DNA of 64,000 bases from Cystobasidiopsis lactophilus (taxonomy: Eukaryota; Basidiomycota; Agaricostilbomycetes; Agaricostilbales; Chionosphaeraceae). Position 1 is the first letter of the stretch. Each line of letters begins with the position of its first letter. Shown here in pieces: positions 23,085-34,606 of this stretch. The translations under genes and the position numbers were made by a program. The stretch lies in the NCBI GenBank assembly GCA_001599975.1, contig BCIO01000001.1:4957631-5021630 (forward strand), given 5' to 3'. The notes beneath the pieces were generated by a model. The model saw only the letters and a list, made by a program, of their open reading frames with translations, ran no database searches and was not told the origin of the DNA.

Positions 23085-24664
23085 ATGCTTTGGCCCTCAG
23101 CGGTGAAGCACAACACGTTGATCGAGACGGTGGCGCTCTTCGCAGTCTTCTTGGCGGGTTGCTACCACTTTGCGGTGTCCTGGCTCCTCCGCCACTCTCC
23201 TGATTCAGCGGCAATGCGTCCCCTTTCCCAGCTCGGCGCTGCTCTCCTGCTCCAAACTGCTATCAATGCCTCGGTCGTTCAGGATCATCGTCTTACCATA
23301 CAAGCTAAGATCGACGACCTTTTCAACTCTGACTTTGGCGGACTCAAGTACCCGACCCAATTCACGCAAGGGATTTTCCGTAAGTCTTTCCCAACTTGTT
23401 GGGAAAAGGTTCTGGAAGCTCAGATGTTTGTCCAGCCATCAAGGCCCATTCTCACAATGGTGCGTTCCGATAACCTTCTCCAGGAGAAGACAACTCACGC
23501 AGCGAGCATTTTAGATTACTGGCGCCCCGTGCCGCTACTCTCTGCCCTTTCTTTCGGCCTGGCTTCCACAGAGGCCGACGTCTTCTTTGATCCAATTGCT
23601 ACTCAGGGACAATTGCTGGTCGGACACGAGTAAGGCTTCGACTTACCGCTTCAAAGCCCCGAGCTGACCAAGACGTGAACCCAGGCCGCAAGCTTTAGCT
23701 CCCGCCAGGACCCTAGAAGACCTCTATATCAATCCGTTGGTTTCCATACTGGACCAAATGAACAACAAGAGTCTTGAGGCCGCCTTTGGTCTCGCCCCGG
23801 TGTGAGTGATGATAGCACGAGCCAGCTTGTGCCTCGAGCTTGAAGCCCTCATCACAGTGGCGTATTTGATACGGATGGCTCTCAAAGCCTCAACCTCTTC
23901 ATCGACATCAAGCTGGATGGGCCCAGGTTGGTTTCAATGTCTTTTCGGATCCAAGCTTCGTTGATGTGAGTGAGCCGCAGCACCTTCGCGGCGGTTTCAA
24001 AAGCATTAGCTCCTCTCAAAAGCTCTGGCTATCTCACAACATTCAAGAATGGCACTTTGACAAAGGGGCCCGTCACCGTCATTGGCACCGGCAACACGCC
24101 GTACGACTTCGTGGCCAACCAGACGGAACGCGTCATCTTCTTCGATGGCGACCTCACCGACATTTCAAACACTAAGTTTACGTCAGAAATCAGTCCGGTC
24201 GCTAGCACCGACTTTACGACAGTTGTGAGCTGGAATGGAGTGCGAGACCCAACGACAGATGAGCTGCAGAAACTGACGGACACCATTGCCGCTGTGAGAC
24301 TATTTCACATTGCTTCCAACTTGTTGCTCTGAGATCTCACGCGGGCTTGGAAAACAGGCCCATGCGAAAGGCATCGAGACTCGCTTTGTGAGTTGCCCCT
24401 CTTTCGATTCAATTTTTGAGTATTGTCGCTGACCTTGAACACAGTGGAATACTCCTAACAGGTGAACTGTTGAACTTTTCTATGGTGAAGGGCGCCCGCT
24501 GACTGATACGCGCAACAGGCCCAAGTTTGCGAGGAACAAGGTGTGGCAAACGCTATTGGCGTTGGGCTCAGGTATGTAACGTTGCCTGTCGCTATTGTGA
24601 TTCTGATGTGATACATGCAGATTGGATTAACGTGGACGACATTGCGGACATTGCCGAATTCTGA
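23085..24664 (+). CDS. AIM6: AIM6-like protein (PLC-like phosphodiesterase fold)
   Basis: The family (Altered Inheritance of Mitochondria 6) has the TIM-barrel fold of glycerophosphodiester and PLC-like phosphodiesterases; its reaction is not established. An N-terminal hydrophobic segment (TLIETVALFAVFLAGCYHFAVSWLL) suggests membrane anchoring or secretion. After two introns the signature AHSHNDYWRPVPLL appears. The His-Asn pair is only made by splicing: exon end CACAATG at 23459 joins ATTACTGG at 23515, removing 55 nt. Then follow ALSFGLASTEADVFF, LVGHE, RTLEDLYINPLVSILDQMN, GVFDTDGSQSLNLFIDIK, VIFFDGDL and, at the end, TRFWNTPNRPKFARNKVW and SDWINVDDIADIAEF. About eight short introns are needed. 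The 23085 start is the nearest Met to the hydrophobic stretch. The active-site histidine, metal-site acids and the terminal WNTP block are kept, so it looks functional. Confidence 0.88.
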
Positions 24665-25541
24665 GCGTTGTCATCAAGCGCCAGGCGGGTGGCAAAATGT
24701 GCCCTCATCCCCATTAGCTTGTGCTTCTTGGATTCTTAGTAGTTCCTCATTGATAGAATCTAGACTTTACCACCGTCAGATAATGCGAACTCTCGGCAAC
24801 CCATAAATCGCCCGACCGACGAATTTGCCCACTTGACGAGCGCGCTTTCTGCCGTGAACGTCTCAGTTCCGCGTATAGGAACCACTTGCTCTTCCAAATA
24901 TCATCAAGTTGCACGAATGACGTCCACTTTTGCCAAGTAGCTTGACCCTCCGAGGGGCGAATCATCAATCCTCTCGGGGCCCCGGGGGGGTCCCCATCTA
25001 AAGTCGATGCAAATGGTCTCTGCCTGTCTGCACTCGTGTCTGTGGCTTCTGCATGTTGTCCGAAGCGTTCTCTTGACTTGAAGAGTCTTCACGGCCTCTG
25101 CGGGGGGCGGCCAGGGCATGTTTCGCTAGCCCAAGATCGCGACCGCCGGCCATTGGCTAATAGCGGTGTCTGACCTTGCGGCCTTCAAGGCGGAGGATCG
25201 GTTCTGCCCTTCTTCGCTGCCTTTGTCCTCTAGAATAATGTCGGAACAGTATGGCCGGGCGTGTCTCTGCTTGCCCTATCATGCTGAAGAGACTATGCGA
25301 CCTCGCCCCTTCAGTGAACCGAGGCTCGAGCCATTATTCCAGCTGATACAGCGCCTCGCCCTGCCTCGCCCTCGCCGATTGGCAGATCTAGACCGATGAA
25401 TTGCAGATCTCAGATTTGAACCCAGCCTCCACTTATTTTTGGCGCCTCGCGTTGGGGTATAAAATCCATTCTGCACCTATTGCTCCTCTACACCACTCCC
25501 TCCTACTTTTCACTTCACTCTTCTTTCCACTCCTATTCCCA
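24665..25541. promoter_or_regulatory. Intergenic region (877 bp) ahead of the small secreted protein gene
   Basis: The region contains a G/C run at 24979-24994 and many CCT-rich stretches but no credible ORF. The last 90 bp hold a TATA box and a C/T-rich leader, marking the promoter of the downstream secreted gene. Confidence 0.5.
25458..25464 (+). promoter_or_regulatory. TATA box of the secreted protein gene
   Basis: TATAAAA sits 84 bp upstream of the ATG at 25542 and is followed by a pyrimidine-rich leader. Strong TATA boxes in fungi usually mark highly or variably expressed genes. Confidence 0.7.
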
Positions 25542-26128
25542 ATGGCTCCTTTCACCCAGCTCTTCCTTGCCCTCGTCCTTCCCCTCTTTGCTGCTGCCGC
25601 GGCAATCGCCCCTCGCGGCTCCCTCTGCCAGAGCTCCCAGCAGCATGTAGCCGTCAAAGTCGCCGGCACGAGCAAGACCAACCCGTTCGGTCAGGCCATC
25701 ACTCTCTCTACGGACGTTTGGTACGACAATTCAAACCCCAACAACCCGACCCTTCAGGTATTGGTGACTACTTGCGCCAAAACGACGTCCACTTCATGCT
25801 CAGGCAGTGGACTCATTGACTTTGGTGAGCTGAAACATCCCACCTTCGTGTTCAAGACTGGATGCTGAGCGTAAAACCGGCAGGCATTACTCCGGTCTTC
25901 GGCGTCGCGGCGGGCGACGTCGTGCAGGCCATCGTCGAGTTCGACCAGAAGCAAATTAACAGCAAATGGCCTAGTGCCATCTACGACCTCGAGATTGAGT
26001 ACTTGCTCAACTCCGTTTCGGGCGTGGTCACCATCACCCCCAACCAACCGAAGAGCTGGACCATCACGGCGACCAAGCAAAATAAGACCGTCAAGGTCGG
26101 GAGCGCGAAGAACATCCACGGCTGTTAG
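25542..26128 (+). CDS. Small secreted protein, 175 aa
   Basis: I do not recognise the family. There are two exons, 25542-25824 and 25884-26128, with a 59-nt phase-1 intron; the lengths sum to 176 codons. The first 20 residues (MAPFTQLFLALVLPLFAAAA) are a clear signal peptide, probably cleaved before IAPRG. The mature part is about 150 residues, polar and beta-rich in look, with cysteines in GSLCQSS, TTCAKT, TSCSGSG and the terminal HGC. It lacks a GPI signal, membrane segment or Ser/Thr-rich stalk, so a soluble secreted or wall protein is likely. A role at the cell surface or in host contact is only inferred from size and secretion. It follows a TATA box and a C/T-rich leader. Confidence 0.8.
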
Positions 26129-26778
26129 TCGTCCTCTCGGTGAGCTTGTCGCTGTGTTCTTGGCTCGGAGATCGTGAATGCTGACAATCGTCCCTATTGC
26201 AGTCCTCGTCATTTCGCCACCGCTACCTCTGCCTCCGCCTTTTCCTCTCTCGCTTCTTATCATCTTTATGGTCTCTTTCAGTTGAGGGTGTCTCTGTGAT
26301 TGTTGGTTGGTGGCGTTGTTTGGGTCTTGTGCATAAATTGTCCTCCTGTCGGTTTCTGTTTCAAACTCGCTGTCTTGCATTCATATTACTCGCATCATTG
26401 CATGCACCATCACACCAGTCAAGTGCCAAGTTGCCAGGGCGACCGACCAAAATTTAAGGTTTTATGCCTTCCCGCACCAAGCTCAGCGCTCTTGCTCCCC
26501 GTCCAACACGACCCTCTTAACGCGTCCCTATTCCCACGCTCGTTTGGCCAGCGAGCCTATACCCTGTTGACGACCGGTCTGGGATCGAAGCTTCGGTTCT
26601 TTGTGTCGCCTCGCCTGGCCTCCCTCGAAGAGCGCGAGTTGCGCTTGAGCAGTTGTTGTCAGTTCCTCGCTTTGCCCGCTGCCGGCAGCCCCCAGCAGCG
26701 CCTGATACCCCGAGTTCCACTGTGGCAGAACCAAGCAGTAGCAAGCGCAGGTCGGTCGAGAGCCGAGGTCTGCTCGGA
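26129..26778. promoter_or_regulatory. Intergenic region ahead of the kelch-repeat gene
   Basis: This 650-bp region has a T-rich part (about 26250-26400), which may hold the 3' end of the secreted gene, and then the kelch gene promoter. The downstream frame is open from 26653, so a start 42 codons earlier is possible. The Met at 26779 (MSFFGKKKQRD) is preferred because it opens with the basic stretch typical of fungal kelch polarity proteins. Confidence 0.45.
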
Positions 26779-29700
26779 ATGTCATTTTTTGGGAAGAAGA
26801 AGCAGCGCGACCAGGCGCAGGCTGCCACCCACTCGCCGCCCGTCAACACCTCGTCCCCGCCCTTGGGCAGCTCTGGCGGCTCAGCAAATGGCTTGCCATA
26901 CGGCAGGGACCCGTACGGCGGCATGGGCAGCAGCCAGCCCCAGCCAATGCAGCAGCAGCCGCCCGTGGTGATGGCCCCTCCCCCTTTGGCTGGCCTGCCC
27001 AACGCTGGCAGGATCACCTCCACCCTCCCGCCTGGTGCTGCCGGCCTCAACACCAGCAGCCAAATGCAGGGGCCAGGACCGGGGCCAGGGCAGGACGGGC
27101 AGCAGCAACCGCCAAAGGAGAAGCGGCCCTCCCAGGTCATTTACCCTTGGTCCCAGCGCGCCCTGCACTATTTGGCCGTCTCCCCAGCGCCGCCGACGCC
27201 CCCAGAGTTTGCAGACCCAAAGCCGCGCATCCCGTTGCAGGACGGTCCCTCCCCGCCGCCCTTCCCGCGTTATGGCCACTCGGTCAACGCGCTCGCCAAT
27301 GGCGCCTCGGGCGACCTCTACATCTTCGGCGGCCTCGTCAACGACACCGCTTGCAACGACCTCTACGTCCTCCAGTGCACGCCCAACTCGCAGGCCTCGC
27401 TCCAGGCCGCCAAAGAGCGCGGCGATCCCAAGCTGCCCGCCATTGGCTCCATTAACGTCGGCCTCGTCGAGACCAAAGGCGAAGTGCCACCGCCCAGGTT
27501 GGGCCACGCCAGCGTCGGCGTTGGCAACGTGCTCATTGTCTGGGGCGGCGACACTAACTCCGCCGAAGGCGACGAGCCAGCTGAACCTAACGACGACGCT
27601 CTCTACCTGTTGAACCTCAGTGCGTTCCTTGGCTTCTTCAACAATTGTGTCTTGTTCAAGACAAACTAACGCTATTGCATTGTCGGCGTACAGGCAGCCG
27701 CGACTGGACCCGAGTGAAGATCGCCGGCTCAGCCCCGGAGGGCCGCTATGGCCACGCCGCGGCCATGGTCGGCAGCCGCTTCTTCATCTTTGGCGGCCAG
27801 AACTCCAACACCAGCTTCCTCAACGACCTTTGGTCCTTTGACCTGCAAAAATGTGCGTTGCCTCAACCCTTGAGTCCTGAGTGCGTTGAACTGAGTCGGC
27901 GGTATCTTTGTGATCACAGTGAAAGCTGGGAATGCTCAATGGGTCCAAATACAACCGAACACCGTCAACCCGTCCCGGCCCATGCCTTCCCAAAGGACCG
28001 GGCACACCATTGTCACTTTCCAAGACAACCTCTACGTGTGCGTTGGCTTCCTTCCCTAGTCCTTTGTCGGAACTGCGGTTTAGGCCAATGTACAGATTCG
28101 GCGGCACGGATGGGTCCTACCATTACAACGACACTTGGGAGTACAACACCACCACCAACAAGTGGACCGAGCTCCAGTGCAACGGCTACATCCCCGTCGC
28201 TCGCGAAGGCCACGCTGCGACCTTGGTGGACGACGTTATGTACGTCTTTGCTGGCAGAGGCGTGGACGGCAAGGACCTGGAGGACTTGGCCGCCTTCAAG
28301 ATCTCTGGACCTGAAGGTGTGGCTCGCCGCTGGTTCATGTTCCAGCACATGGGCCCGACCCCCAGCGGCCGGTCCGGACACGCCATGGCCACCTGGCAGA
28401 GCAAGGTCTTTGTCCTCGGTGGCGAGAGCTACACCCAGACCCATTACGACCCCAACTTCATTCATGTCCTGGATAGCTGTAGGTGGCAGTCTCTACCTTC
28501 CTCAACCTTCGTTTTGCTTAATATAAGCTGTTCTCCCCACAGCCAAGATCAAATATCCTCAGCCTAAAGGTCCGCCAGCCCAAGCGGCCGGGCAGCGCAA
28601 GCCTTCCCTCGCTGGAGCCGGCCCACCTCCCGCTGCCTCTCAACTCCAGCACCAAGGCTCGCAGCAGCAGCTGCAACAGCAACAACAGCTGCAGCAGAAC
28701 CCCCAGATGAACTTGAGCTCCACGGCTGGCCCGATGGCGCAAGAAGAGCTTCGCGCTCGAGCTGCTTCGCCGCCTTTGATGCAACCCACGCGCAGCCTGT
28801 CCAGCGCCATGAGCAACCACTCGCTCTCTGAAGCCGCTTCTCCTGTTCAAATGAACGGCAATCAAAACCACAGCCCGATCAATCGCTCGCCCCAGCAGCA
28901 ACAGGCTCTTCAACAAGCACAGTCCGAAACTCCGGCGTCACTCATCCCAGCTCAAGGTCCACCGCCTCGGCCTAAGCGAGAGGACGAGCTCCAACCAGGG
29001 TCTCGCTCGACCTCACCCACCCACAACCAGCCCGCCAAGCAGCAATCCCTTCGATCCATCGATCAAGAGCTCTCAGCTTCTTCGGCCGCGGTTACCCAGC
29101 CTCCCACCGCTCCACCATCCCAGCCTCCTCCAGTTGCGGACAGCGCCCGGGCTGTTCGAGACCGCGTAGCTTCACCAGCTCCCACTCGCGAGCGCGCCCT
29201 CTCGCCCACCCCGGCCGCTTTGCCCTATCCCACGCAGCCCACTCCCGTCTCTGCCAACCCACCCATATCTCAGCAGCAAGACTACCGCAATTCAGCTCTC
29301 AACACCTCGCAGTCCTCAATCCGGACGGATAAGTCAGTGCAGTGGATGCTGGCAGCCCTAGCTACTGCCAGCACGAAGGGCTTTTTGCTACCGGAAGAAT
29401 CCGAGACGTCCACAGAGGAGCTCGCCAAGTTTGCCGATGCCGGCGTGGAGGGCTCGCCGGTCGCGGATGGGGCGGCGAAGGACGGGAACAAAAAGGCTTT
29501 GGTGCAGGCTTTGCTGGCGATCAAGCAAGAACTGGCCAAGACTAAGGTACGTTTTCCTTTGTGACTTCAGGGCAGCTCAAAGGAGCTAACAGTATGCTAT
29601 AGGCCTCGGTTGCCCAGCACTCTACAGCGGCCGACGAGCGAGTCAACGCTGCCAACGCTTCCCGCGCGGCAGCCGTCCAAGAGGCCGCCTACTACAAGGC

Positions 29701-32116
29701 CAAGCTCGCAGCTCTCGAAGCTTGCTCTCCCGATGCGAACCGGTTGGACCGAGAGCGCATCGCCGACCTCGAGCAGCGCCTGTCCGCCGCCCTACTCGGC
29801 CAAAAGTCCCACCAGCACGCGCTAAGCCAGGCCAACTCGGAGCTAATGCACGAAAAGGAGCTCAAAGCGTCCGCTTTGGAGCGCGCCATCTCCGCTTCGT
29901 CGAGAGTGGAAGCGACCGAGACTTCGTATTCCCGCTCGCTCAGCGACTATGCCGATCTCCAACGTCGTGTTCACACGCACGAAGCGACCATCCAAGAGCA
30001 TCAAAACGTCATTGCCACCCTCACGAGCCAGTCATCCTCCATTGCCGCCGATCACGCCCACACCAAGGCTCGTCTGGAAGCCAGCGAAGAGAGCTGCGAG
30101 CAATATCTCAAGACTCTCGAGCAAACGCACGCCGCCTTCCAAGCTGCCAACTCCCAAGCTGCCGAGATGATGGCCCAGTGCTCGTCGGCTAAGGAAGAGC
30201 TGTCCGCTATGCAGCAGCGTGCTTCGGCCCTCGAAGTCGAGCTGAAGACAAAGACTTCAGAGTACAACCAGGCGTCTTCAAGGATGGAGGAGCTGGAGCG
30301 TCTGCTCGAGACTACGAGGGCGGAACAGACGGCCATGCGCGAACTCACCACTGGCAGCCTATCGGAGCTCCTCAGCAAGAGCAAGGATACCAAGGCTCGG
30401 GAGTCGGACCTTGTGGCTCTCCACGAGGCCAAGATCCGCGCTCTATCCGAGGAGCGCGATTCGGTTCGCTCGCTGCACACCGACTCCTCGGCCAAGTCCG
30501 CCTCCTTGGCCTCAGACCTCGCCGACGCCCATGGCAAGATCACCACTTTGGAGAAGGCGATCATTGCCCACCGCACCGAGATTTCCAGCCTCAGGAGTCA
30601 CAGCGACCTCTCATTGACCGAAGTGGCGAACTTGAAGTCGGAACTCGCGCGCAAAGACATCCACCTGTCCGAGCTTTCGCGCTCGGCAGAAGCAGCAGAA
30701 ACCAAGGCCACCCTCCTGCGCAACATCATGAACGAACACGGCATCTCGTCCGACGACTCTGTGGACGGTTCGCCATCGCTCGGGTCAACTCCTGCCAACG
30801 CGTCGGCCGATCAACTTCGGCGGCGAATTTTGGAGCTCGAGTCCCAGCTTGAAGGCCGCATGCGATCTCAACGCACCCTGGAGGCTGCGCACGACGAGTC
30901 CCGCAAAGGACTGGAGGTCGCCGAGCGCCAGCTGCGCGACATCTCGAAGCAGCACCAGGCCTCGGCCGACCAAGTTGGCGCTTTGCAGGATGAGCTGGAG
31001 CGCGCACGATCGCCGACGTCTTCCAATGGCCACGGAAGAGGCACTTCGATTTCTAACGATGCCCACGCCGCCTTGCAGCAAGAGCACGCCGCCCTGCAGG
31101 AGCGCCACGCTGGTTTGGTCGATAGCCACACCAAAGCCGTTCAATACGTCAAGGGCACCGAGCGAATGTTACGCAAGATGAAAGAGGAGGTTAACAAGCA
31201 CAAGACCCGGTCCGAGGATCTGGAACAGCAACTCGCCGCGGCTAACAACGAGGAGGCCAATTCGAAAGTCAAGTCGGATCTCGAGTCCATGCGCACGCAA
31301 ATCCAAGACCTACTCGCTCAGTCTCAAGAGGCGTCCACCCAGAATAAGGAGCTGCAGCACCGGCTAGCCACTGTCTCAACCGAATACGACGCCCAGCTCC
31401 GGCAGCATTCGGAGCAATCTGCCGCTCGCATTGCCGAGCTCGAGCGGGAGATTCATGGCCTGACCGAAGACCTCAACTCGGCCCAGCGTGAGATGGAGGA
31501 CACCCTCAGCCTGAACAACCAGCTCAATCAAGAGTTGACGACTGCTATGCGAGGCCAAGCGCGGCCTGGGTCACGGCAAGGTCACGGCAAAACAGCCTCT
31601 TTCAGCTCAATCATATCTACCTCTGACGCCGAGGCGGAGCTCAAGCGCATCAAGGATCGCATGCAGCGCTTAGAGGCCGAAAACTCCAGTTTGGCCAGCC
31701 GAGCACAAATCGCCGAGGCGCGGGTTGGCATGCTCCTTGAGTGCGTCCCCTTGGCGTGATTTCCAGCGATGTTCTTGCGCTGATCGGTCTTGCTGCGTAG
31801 CCATATGGAGAAGGGCATCTCAGCCTCAGAGACTTCATCACTTAATGGGGCCGAGTCCCAGCAGTCCGGCTCTCGGCTCTCGGCTGAGCTCGAACGACTA
31901 GGCATCACGAATGCTGGCATCAAGCCCAACCGTCCCCGCGGCGATTCAGCCAGTGACACAGGTGGAAACTCTTTCGATAGCGAGGAGGTAAGTTCGACCG
32001 CCTTCGTTGTCCCTCACTCTTCTCATGCTAGTCCTCCTCAGCTTCGCCAAGAGTTCTGGGACGACCAGAACAACTCCAAGCACCAGGTTTACCCTAATGG
32101 GATGCCGAAACCTTGA
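26779..32116 (+). CDS. tea1: Kelch-repeat, coiled-coil cell-end polarity protein (Tea1/Kel1-like)
   Basis: Proteins of this type mark growing cell ends and link microtubule tips to the actin and formin machinery. The N-terminus is Pro/Gln-rich, then come about six kelch blades. Examples are FPRYGHSVNALANG / GDLYIFGGLVNDT, RLGHASVGVGNVLIVWGG, GRYGHAAAMVGSRFFIFGG, QRTGHTIVTFQDNLYV..FGG, REGHAATLVDDVMYVFAG and RSGHAMATWQSKVFVLGG. Next are a Gln/Ser/Pro-rich disordered part (28560-29330), a helical segment (WMLAALATASTKGFLLPEE) and a coiled coil of about 680 residues (29610-31740) with heptad Leu/Ala spacing. Introns are mostly in the kelch half; the coiled coil lies in one big exon. If the last weak intron (31988-32031) is used, the stop falls at 32097 instead of 32116. 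Confidence 0.88.
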
Positions 32117-32804
32117 AATACGGGTCTTCTTATTGTAATTTTTCGAACGTCCTAGGGCCTCTGCTGGACAAGGCATCTTTTAATGATCTGGCTTACACGT
32201 TGACGCGGAAACGAATGTAATGAAAGCACCTGCACTCGTTGACTTCATCTCGTGTCCAGGCTCGTTGGCGAGCTGACTGCGTTTTGGAGCGAAAGCACCA
32301 TTCTGCTCGTCGCTTCCTTTCCGCTTTTGTCTTTAGTGACTAGTTTGTGGCATCTGGTGAAGCCGATATGATCTGGCGACTCGCTGCCTATGTTCGCTTT
32401 GCCACTGGCCATGGGGCATTCTGCGTGACTTTGTCGACAGTCGGCTTCTCCGACTTCACTTTCGCCCTTGCGCGCTCTTGCTTCTCGATTGAGGTATATT
32501 GGGTGTGATTGGACTGAATCTGGCTCTAGAAAGTCCCTCACCGTGCCATCGGGAGCTCCAAAGGTCTCGGGATTTCAAGTGCAGTCACCGTCCCAAGAAC
32601 CCAAGACGCTTCCTTGTCGGCTGCTCGCTACCTTGCTATCTGAGACCGATGGCTATCGTATCTAAAGGCTCTGTGTATGCTCTTCTACTATCGAGACCTT
32701 CCTAGAACCCGTCAGAATCTGACGAAATGGCTAAAAGAAAAGAGGGCGTTGGCCAACAGCAAGCGGGCAGACCATTCGCTTCGACAACGACGAGCTACAA
32801 GGCC
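32117..32804. promoter_or_regulatory. Intergenic region before the GPI-protein cluster
   Basis: This 688-bp region shows nothing coding. It separates the kelch gene from the first of four cell-surface genes. The last 50 bp contain cagcaagcgggcag, resembling a short element found upstream of the next two cluster members. Confidence 0.4.
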
Positions 32805-33397
32805 ATGCGCCTCGTAGATCTCCTTGTTCTCCTCTTGTGGAGTCATGCTGTTCTCGGCCTCCAGTGCCCAGCGGCAGACAAACCCTCAGAGCCTCTCGTG
32901 AGGACGGTTACGCGACCCCTTACGAGGACTTCGATAATGACATACTTCCTTACTCCTCCCACGATGTCTTTTGTAACATATACTATCACCGAAGCGGTGG
33001 GAGTAGTCCCAACAACAACAATTCAGCCGCTTGGGGAGCGAGACCTCGGCAGATTCGCCGTCCTTGTTTCCTCAACAGCCACGTCAGAACTGCCTGACGG
33101 TCCTCCAGGTATGTCAGCTGTCGTTACGACCTGTGTCGGACTGATCAATTTGGAAATGAAGAACCGGTCAGAATAACGGTGACCGAGTGCTCTGGGGGGA
33201 CGATGCCAACAATTGTTGGGCCTGACGATGTGCTGACTGTGACCGCTACGTCAACCACAAGCGTCACTCCTCCTCTCAACATCTCTCCTTCGACAAGCTC
33301 GGGCTGCTCAGTCAAAGTATCTTTGAAGCCCCTTCCATTCTTTGTCGCCACTGTCGCTCTTGTTGTCCCTCACCTCGTACTCCTGCTTTCAGGGTAG
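32805..33397 (+). CDS. Secreted Ser/Thr-rich, probably GPI-anchored protein 1
   Basis: No known domain is seen. Exons are 32805-33108 and 33162-33397 with one phase-1 intron (53 nt), giving 179 aa. The chosen Met opens a strong signal peptide (MRLVDLLVLLLWSHAVLGLQC); an upstream in-frame Met at 32727 would bury it. The middle is Thr/Val-rich beta-type sequence (SFVTYTITEAVGVVPTTTIQ). The C-terminus has a Ser-rich stalk (NISPSTSSGCS) and a final hydrophobic run (FFVATVALVVPHLVLLLSG) ending the protein, the usual GPI attachment signal. It is the first of four consecutive genes of the same design on this strand. A cell-wall or surface role is inferred; no enzyme motif is visible. Confidence 0.78.
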
Positions 33398-34011
33398 ACG
33401 GCTCAAGACGTACCGGATGATGTACCTATCAGAGGCAGGGGTCAAATAGCGGATCTTTTGGCACTGGCGTCTGTCACTGGAAAATTTTGGCTTGACTTAC
33501 CCCTCAACAACTTTCCACCATTATTGTTCATTTGCTTCCTCACTTCAGGATAGCAGCGAATCTTGACACTCCAAAAGAGTGCCAGCTCTGGCGATGGAGG
33601 GCGCTGCAGAGCCTGGACATGACGCCCAATTCGATGGCGACCCAAGATTTGCCACTGTGGCCACGGCTGAGGCTTGCGCTGAGACTTTCATCTTTAGTCC
33701 TTATTTTCGGTTTTCAAGCTAGCTTGAATCACAACTACTTTGAAGTCTCGTCTTCGGCAACGTCCGATCGTTTTGAAGAAGCTGCGCATGCTCGCTCCCG
33801 TGTCCCAAGATACCACTAGTTCCGCCAGTGCTCTTCCAGTCGCTGCCTCCCTATCGAGCTCAATGAGCATCCCCTGTTGTATGCTTGACTTGCCAAGAAG
33901 AGCAGCTCGGGTCGTGTCAAAGACCCGACGGTGTTCAGCAACTCAGCAGCAAGCCCTGTTTCATTTCAACGCTCTCGGTAGCCCACTATTCCCAACTTGC
34001 TCGACCACGAC
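33398..34011. promoter_or_regulatory. Intergenic region between GPI-type genes 1 and 2
   Basis: This 614-bp region contains the leader element described at 33909. Short open frames at 33532-33819 and 33740-34117 include a hydrophobic stretch (LRLSSLVLIFGF) and a Ser-rich stretch (TTSSASALPVAASLSSSMS). They could be the worn remains of another cluster member, but no intact model can be drawn. Confidence 0.4.
33909..33956 (+). promoter_or_regulatory. Upstream element shared by GPI-type genes 2 and 3, copy 1
   Basis: The block gggtcgtgtcaaagacc followed about 25 bp later by agcaagcc lies about 103 bp ahead of the ATG at 34012. A near-identical block stands at the same distance ahead of the ATG at 35320. 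It could be a promoter or leader element, or just the mark of a recent duplication. Confidence 0.55.
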
Positions 34012-34606
34012 ATGTTTCTCTGTTCTCCTCTCGTTTGGTTTCTTGCCTCCCAAGCCGTCGTCAATTTCAGATACGCAGCGGCAGACGTCTCATCCTCCCC
34101 TGCCGTCTCAACGATGACAAGCGCGACGACAATGACATCGGCCTGGACCTATACTTCGTCTGCCTCGACTGGCTCTTTATCCAGTGTCTCATCGGCCACA
34201 TCTTTGACGTCGACGGGCACGACGGCCTTCGGCAACTCTTCCACCACTGGACCGACCTCTGTTTCTGTCTCCAGCCCGAGCGACACTAGCGTCGCCAATG
34301 GATCTTCTGTCGCTACAGGTACGTGAATTGTGTCTCAAAGTCGCCATATGCTCATCCGCTCGTACTTCAGATTTGGCCACCAGCAATACTTCCCTATCGA
34401 GCGGGTTGTCAGGCCTAGGCAACTCCTCCTTGGCGGCATCTACAGCTTCACAGGTTATTGAGACGATCACTGTGACGTCCTTGTCCACGGTGTTCCTGTC
34501 GCCTTCGCTCACCTCAGGCTGCCGATTCCTCTGGACTTCGAACGCTCTTCCTCTCTTTATCCCGGCTGTCCTCGTTTCCCTCTTCAGCTTGATCCAAGGG
34601 CTTTGA
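34012..34606 (+). CDS. Secreted Ser/Thr-rich, probably GPI-anchored protein 2
   Basis: Exons 34012-34318 and 34371-34606 (phase-1 intron, 52 nt, GTACGT donor) give 180 aa. The signal peptide is MFLCSPLVWFLASQAVVNF. Nearly all the mature chain is Ser/Thr/Gly-rich low-complexity sequence (SSVSSATSLTSTGTTAFGNSS) with several N-x-S/T sites, suited to heavy glycosylation. The C-terminus has LTSGC followed by a hydrophobic tail (ALPLFIPAVLVSLFSLIQGL), a GPI-type signal. The terminal exon is 236 nt, exactly as in protein 1, and the intron phase is the same. No catalytic motif is present. It is probably a wall stalk or mucin-like surface protein. Confidence 0.75.

Noticed and set aside
33532-33819. 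Open frame with a hydrophobic stretch between GPI-type genes 1 and 2
   Set aside because: The hydrophobic part is not at a proper start and no splice gives a full protein; kept only as a possible remnant.
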